From Bacillota bacterium (GTDB taxonomy: Bacteria; Bacillota; Bacilli; Alicyclobacillales; Alicyclobacillaceae), in NCBI GenBank assembly GCA_021820805.1, contig JAKADF010000058.1:1-11237 (forward strand): DNA of 11,237 nt. The letters run 5' to 3'. Positions 8,209 through 11,237 of this stretch are shown piece by piece. A program made the translations under genes and the position numbers. The stretch's first letter is position 1, and each line of letters begins with the position of its first letter. Below the pieces are notes generated by a model, which did not search any database, was not told the origin of the DNA, and saw only the letters and a list, made by a program, of their open reading frames with translations.

Positions 8209-9008
8209 TAATATTGTGAATTTTTCAATTGAGGCAATCTTAGATTAACCGATTGTTTAATATCCCGTTCATATTTACTATTCGAGAAATAATCTAATCG
8301 TTTACAAGATAAAATAATATTTGAACTCTAAGTGTGGAAGAAAAGTATTTAAATAAAACATCCCTAAAGTGACCATAATTATCCAGAAAACTGACCTTCG
8401 ATATGTACGACTCTTCTTAAACGTCAACATGAATGCGCTTCTGCTTTGTGATCAATCATATTGATGAACAAACTAAGAATTTCCTTCTATTCACGTTTTT
8501 CAGTCGTCTGAAAGTAAACGGACCTCCACTTGGTTCTTTACCGGCTGATCGCAAAAATTAAACTTGTATACTAAAGTTTTTGTTTAATGCGGTATCTGTT
8601 GAACGTCTATTTTTACCATAAAATTGAAGTCGTATACTGGAGGAACTGCAGGCGGTTGCGCACTCAGAAGAAAAATAGAGTCATAAACTGAACTGTCTCA
8701 GAGGTGGAGGACCTTACCTTCACCACCTTGGCGCTGAATATACACAGATGGTATATTCATACTATTTTCAGGTTGTGTTACTATTGCACATTCAGCCCCA
8801 TTACCACAATCGAAAGGCATCATTCCAAATTTCCAGAGGGATGTTGTGAAGAATCTAAGCAAGGATGTATTTCACAATTTTATTTACACGAGTGACCAAA
8901 AATCAAAAATATACTATTACTATTCTATTTCGCATTTTTAACATTATAAACGTCGGACTGAATTGATTTTAAACATGTCCTCTATGATTTAAATAGATTC
9001 ATTGCAGA
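8209..9008. other. Intergenic region without a convincing gene
   Basis: This 0.8-kb stretch separates the operon promoter from the broken recombinase. I see no recognisable protein, tRNA or rRNA. Visible structure includes a stem-loop at 8494-8520 (CGTTTTTCAG, loop TCGT, CTGAA, 3-nt bulge, AAACG), a symmetric ATCAAT-CAT-ATTGAT at 8451-8465, and an AAACTT/AAGTTT repeat around GTATAC at 8560-8579. A plus-strand GTG-initiated frame (8704-8895, 63 codons) and a minus-strand frame of 40 codons (8698-8820) overlap each other. Neither has a clear ribosome binding site or a family match. The less AT-rich block at about 8640-8890 could be a relic of mobile DNA next to the dead recombinase, but no known insertion-sequence end was identified. 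Confidence 0.5.
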
Positions 9009-9930
9009 CTACAAACCAACCTGAGCTGAAGCATTGCTGCGAAACAGACTACCATCTCGTATGTAAAACCTTACCATTGTGGCACTCTTGTGCCCGGTTT
9101 GTTTCATAATAGACCACTCACTTACTCCGGCAATCGCTGCAGAAGTTGCAAGCCCCACGCGTAGACTGTGGCCAGCGTAAATGCTTGAATCCAGTCCTAC
9201 GGATTCTGCTGCTCTTTTAACAATGAGTGCCACTGATTTATCACAGAGCCGCCGTTTTTCAATCATTCCGGATTTGCTAATTTTACGGAACAGAGCCCCC
9301 TCTGCGATGTGAGACTGCTCGATCCATTTTCGAAGTGTTCGGACGGGACATGTCTCCAAGTGAGAACCGTAGGCAATGTCAGTTTTTCTCCCTTCCCCCT
9401 CCCGGTCAGTCTTACTACGCTACAGTGTGACAATTAAGCCATCGTCAACAAAGACTACGTCTTCTAGGTTAAGGCTGACTATCTCCGACCGGCGAAAAGC
9501 ACCCGCGATTCCCCCGAGGAGTAAAGCCCGATCTCTTAGCCCACGTAGTTAATAGGGAGAACCTCGACCATTTGACGTAGATCTTTAATTGTAATTGGTG
9601 CCTTCTCAACCTGAGCAACACCGTGTTTATTTCGAATGCATTTCCATACGGTTTTGACTGAAATGCTACGAGTAGGGGATGAGTACTCTTTCGCTTGGTG
9701 CGCGATGGAGATAGACGAGAGCCTTCTTTGGATTGTGCTCACCTTCATGCTAGACTCTGCAAGAATAGAAATGTACATAATAATTGTTTCTTCTGACGCT
9801 GGCATGTAATTTAGCTGTTCTCTTCACACCAAGTTCTAAAATCTGCAAAGTCAGATTGATACGTTTTTACTGTGTTGGATGATTTGGATAGCTTAATATA
9901 ATTTCTTACTTTTTCTTTTAAATCATCCAC
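9009..9930 (-). pseudogene. Tyrosine recombinase/phage-type integrase, broken by two frameshifts and one nonsense codon
   Basis: Read across three frames this is a complete integrase of about 308 codons. The N-terminal SAM-like segment starts at GTG 9930 after AAAAAGG and reads SNTVKTYQSDFADFRTWCEE. A one-base loss near 9815-9825 shifts it to the frame of PASEETIIMYISILAE and KVSTIQRRLSSISIAHQAKE (9536-9805). A second one-base loss near 9541 shifts it to LRDRALLLGGIAGAFRRSEI. A TAG at 9420-9422 then interrupts VTL/RSKTDREGEG, and the same frame continues through ETCPVRTLRKW to the TAG at 9009. Catalytic positions survive: Arg in GAFRRSE, Lys in RSKTD, His and Arg in HSLR, His in TGHKS, and Tyr in RFYIR. 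Such enzymes join DNA through a 3'-phosphotyrosine. The intact residues suggest recent decay, so sequencing error should be excluded. No attachment site or mobile partner is visible. Confidence 0.9.
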
Positions 9931-10294
9931 GTCAACCTTTTTATATAATAATTTCCTCTTATGGAAACTCCACCCATATCTTCACCCCACATTACTTCCG
10001 ATACCTTTAAATTAACGGAACTTAGAACACACTGAACATATCTTAATTATCCATCAATATTTTTTTGAACGGATACAAATAAGCATATAACTAAAATATA
10101 AAAATCAGAGCTATTTTCTTTAAGCTATGAACTTTATCCATCTATCTTTACCAAATAATCTCTACTGACGTATATACTATATATTCCCAGTGTAAAACTT
10201 TGGGTTTACTCTATATCCTTCATGAACGTAACTGGACCTATATAAAATGGAATGCATTTCGAAAAAATTGAGTTAAAATAGGATTGATTAGAAA
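9931..10294. other. AT-rich intergenic region
   Basis: No gene is recognisable. The left end contains the leader and ribosome binding site of the broken recombinase (AAAAAGG next to 9931). The right end should contain the promoter of the plus-strand riboswitch transcript. The weak candidates are TATAAA at 10241-10246 with TTCATG 16 nt upstream, and TAAAAT at 10274-10279 without a good -35 element. Neither is strong enough to list separately. Confidence 0.4.
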
Positions 10295-10299
10295 AACAC

Positions 10300-10400
10300 A
10301 CACAGGTACGAAAGGGCAAAGTTACCGAAAGATGATGTTGCAAAACTATAGGGGCTAATTTGGGTTACAATATCTATTAGGCCACAGATATAACAAATTA
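10300..10400 (+). ncRNA. Cyclic di-GMP-I riboswitch (GEMM-I)
   Basis: The conserved GEMM-I core is legible in order: TACGAAAGGGCAAA (10307-10320); a stem GTTACC/GATGAT capped by a GAAA tetraloop (10327-10330); GCAAA (10340-10344); then GGGGCTAA (10351-10358), the counterpart of the consensus GGCCUAA tetraloop-receptor side. A second helix follows: AATTTG (10357-10362) pairs with CAAATT (10394-10399). Its inner arm ATATCT/AGATAT (10370-10375 and 10386-10391) closes a 10-nt loop, with an asymmetric internal loop as in the Vibrio Vc2 aptamer. Members bind cyclic di-GMP and control motility, adhesion, envelope or signalling genes in cis. The first stem has one C-A mismatch and wobble pairs. A weak 5-bp alternative pairing of CAAAT with ATTTG at 10411-10415 could provide switching, and no classical terminator platform is seen. 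It lies upstream of the small membrane-protein ORF at 10448. Confidence 0.78.
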
Positions 10401-10447
10401 CTCTCAGTTCATTTGGGCCATTCTAGTTTATCCATTATGCCAGCCAG

Positions 10448-10672
10448 ATGCCGAAGCAAATAACCTCAGTACTCGTGCGTAATCCGAAGAGTGTGTGTGC
10501 TATGGTGGTTTGGATAATTCTGATTTTTTTCATTGGTAGTTTTATTAGTATCATCGGGATGACACTTTTTACAATTGCAAAGGACTCAGAAATTAGATTA
10601 GACCTTGCAAAACACAAAGATACCGTAAAATATGCATCAAATGGATTCCCTACAAAATCTAAATCTTTCTAA
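10448..10672 (+). CDS. Small single-pass membrane protein downstream of the c-di-GMP riboswitch
   Basis: This 74-residue hypothetical protein has a basic N terminus and one strong membrane segment at about 20-44 (MVVWIILIFFIGSFISIIGM). A charged tail of about 30 residues follows (AKDSEIRLDLAKHKD). No family was recognised. Support comes from context: it starts 48 nt after a predicted c-di-GMP-I aptamer on the same strand, and a hairpin terminator begins 20 nt after its stop. The start is uncertain. No good Shine-Dalgarno precedes ATG 10448. In-frame GTG codons and ATG 10502 (giving 56 residues, starting at the membrane segment) are alternatives, and AAGAG ahead of the latter is only a weak site. 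A poor ribosome site can be compatible with riboswitch control. No function is proposed beyond being a c-di-GMP-responsive membrane peptide. Confidence 0.5.
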   Translation: MPKQITSVLVRNPKSVCAMVVWIILIFFIGSFISIIGMTLFTIAKDSEIRLDLAKHKDTVKYASNGFPTKSKSF

Positions 10673-10691
10673 ATATAAGAGCACAAAAAGC

Positions 10692-10729
10692 ACAGAAATA
10701 CGGTGCTATGCATATCGCCGTATTTCTGT
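10692..10729. terminator. Bidirectional hairpin terminator between convergent genes
   Basis: ACAGAAATACGG (10692-10703) and CCGTATTTCTGT (10718-10729) form a perfect 12-bp stem with a 14-nt loop. It sits 20 nt after the stop of the plus-strand small ORF and 24 nt after the stop of the minus-strand membrane protein gene. On the minus strand the stem is followed by GCTTTTTG, a usable U tract. On the plus strand only a short GTTT run follows. It therefore terminates the minus-strand unit best and probably serves both. Confidence 0.8.
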
Positions 10730-10753
10730 TTAAGCTTTGAAAATCTCGATGGT

Positions 10754-11110
10754 TTAATAAATCCACCTCTTGTGACATACAAAGCGAACAACCAAGTCCA
10801 CACCTAAAAGAATAGTAAGTATCGCATATAGTGAGCCAAACCAAAGCTCAAGTAAACCACGATCTGAACCAATAACTAAACAAGCCACCACTTCTAGGAC
10901 TGTGAATACACAAATATGCAAGAGCAGCGAAATACCTTTAGACAGATAGGCACGTAGCATTAGTAGCAGTCCAGCAAAAATGGATACAAGGACAAGTGCC
11001 ATACCAGGATGAGTTGCTTTTTGCCCAATTAATGCAACGATAATCACGGAAAAAAGGGAAAGATACAAAACAGTGTAATTGCTATATAATAACTTGCAAT
11101 TTTTCCTCAT
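10754..11110 (-). CDS. Four-helix integral membrane protein of unknown function
   Basis: This 118-residue protein is dominated by hydrophobic segments at about 11-29, 36-53, 58-80 and 87-109, with short basic ends (MRKNCK at the start, HKRWIY at the end). No catalytic motif or known family was recognised. It resembles many small uncharacterised four-helix membrane proteins in length and layout only. The ATG at 11110 is supported by TGGAGA (11118-11123) at 8-nt spacing. It follows the stop of another minus-strand frame by 14 nt, so the two are probably co-transcribed, and it is the last gene before the hairpin terminator. Function cannot be inferred; it could be an envelope protein, a small transporter subunit or an immunity-type protein. 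Confidence 0.75.
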   Translation of the reverse strand: MRKNCKLLYSNYTVLYLSLFSVIIVALIGQKATHPGMALVLVSIFAGLLLMLRAYLSKGISLLLHICVFTVLEVVACLVIGSDRGLLELWFGSLYAILTILLGVDLVVRFVCHKRWIY

Positions 11111-11124
11111 CTAATATTCTCCAA

Positions 11125-11237
11125 CTATTTGCTTAACCTTATACCATAAACAAAAGTGTTTCCGCTGCCCCAAAATGTCCGAAAGATGACGGAATTGCCT
11201 GTCACAATATAGACGGATACAATGTCCATATATTCTA
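11125..11237 (-). CDS. C-terminal fragment of an unidentified protein, running off the right edge
   Basis: An open minus-strand frame enters from the window edge and ends at TAG (11125-11127). The 35 or so visible residues include YIVTGNSVIFRTFWGSGNTF and end GIRLSK, a composition that looks like a folded beta-rich C terminus rather than random translation. Its stop is 14 nt before the ATG of the four-helix membrane protein, and the latter's ribosome site lies in the gap, a typical operon junction. An ATG at 11229 is in frame, but it has no visible ribosome site before the edge, so the true start is probably outside. Identity is unknown. Confidence 0.5.
   Translation of the reverse strand, partial: EYMDIVSVYIVTGNSVIFRTFWGSGNTFVYGIRLSK

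Noticed and set aside
8240..8297. TTAGATTA and TAATCTAA distant inverted repeat as regulatory arms
   Set aside because: The 8-bp A/T-rich arms are 42 nt apart with no further supporting pairing; chance is a sufficient explanation.
8560..8579. AAACTT/AAGTTT inverted repeat around GTATAC followed by TTTTTG, as a terminator or recombination site
   Set aside because: The stem is only 6 bp and purely A/T-rich at its core, with no gene ending nearby on that strand. Such repeats are expected in AT-rich intergenic DNA.
8704..8895. Plus-strand 63-codon frame starting at GTG
   Set aside because: No ribosome binding site, no recognisable family and low-complexity Tyr/His/Cys-rich composition. It overlaps an opposite-strand frame of equal or better quality.
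8640..8900. Insertion-sequence remnant next to the dead recombinase
   Set aside because: Although the block is less AT-rich than its surroundings, no terminal inverted repeats, target duplication or transposase motifs could be read.
10435..10617. Minus-strand 60-codon frame opposite the small membrane protein
   Set aside because: It lies antisense to the riboswitch-linked ORF, is not followed by a terminator and has no ribosome binding site. It is probably a shadow frame.
11161..11215. Plus-strand segment with CCAAAATGTCCGAAAGATGA resembling part of the c-di-GMP-I core (second riboswitch copy)
   Set aside because: It shares CGAAAGATGA with the aptamer but lacks GGGCAAA, the GCAAA element and the CTAA receptor side. 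The opposite strand reads as an open frame that better explains the sequence.

Overview
The window is AT-rich with moderate codon bias and has strong Gram-positive style ribosome binding sites, TTG and GTG starts and a lipoprotein-type solute receptor. This suggests a Firmicute (Bacillales). The style of the transporter, the tyrosine recombinase and the c-di-GMP riboswitch would suit an Alicyclobacillus-like relative, but that placement is inference.

Region 1 (about 1-8210, all on the minus strand) reads as one peptide-uptake and peptide-degradation operon. In transcription order it holds an Lrp/AsnC-family regulator, a family 5 peptide-binding lipoprotein, a DppB-type permease, a DppC-type permease, a very large cytoplasmic protein with a C-terminal M14 zinc-carboxypeptidase-like domain, and pyroglutamyl-peptidase I (cut by the left edge). 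The genes are tightly packed. Regulator/receptor overlap by 4 nt (ATGA), permease/permease by 4 nt (TTGA), M14/pcp by 1 nt (TAATG), and 13 nt separate dppC-type and M14. The only real gap, 115 nt between receptor and first permease, carries two hairpins. A sigma-A-like promoter and an AT-rich palindrome precede the regulator. The likely logic is that peptides are captured outside, imported, then trimmed in the cytosol from blocked N termini (Pcp) and perhaps C termini (M14). No ABC ATPase is visible, so it must lie beyond the left edge or elsewhere.

Region 2 (8095-9008) contains no convincing gene. It holds the operon promoter, several hairpins and one 40-residue open frame of doubtful status.

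Region 3 (9009-9930, minus) is a full-length tyrosine recombinase gene broken by two single-base frameshifts and one nonsense codon. All the catalytic residues are still legible across the three frames.

Region 4 (9931-11237) holds a plus-strand cyclic-di-GMP-I (GEMM-I) riboswitch at about 10300-10400 upstream of a small single-pass membrane protein ORF. A shared hairpin terminator separates it from a convergent minus-strand pair: a four-helix membrane protein of 118 residues and the tail of another gene that runs off the right edge.
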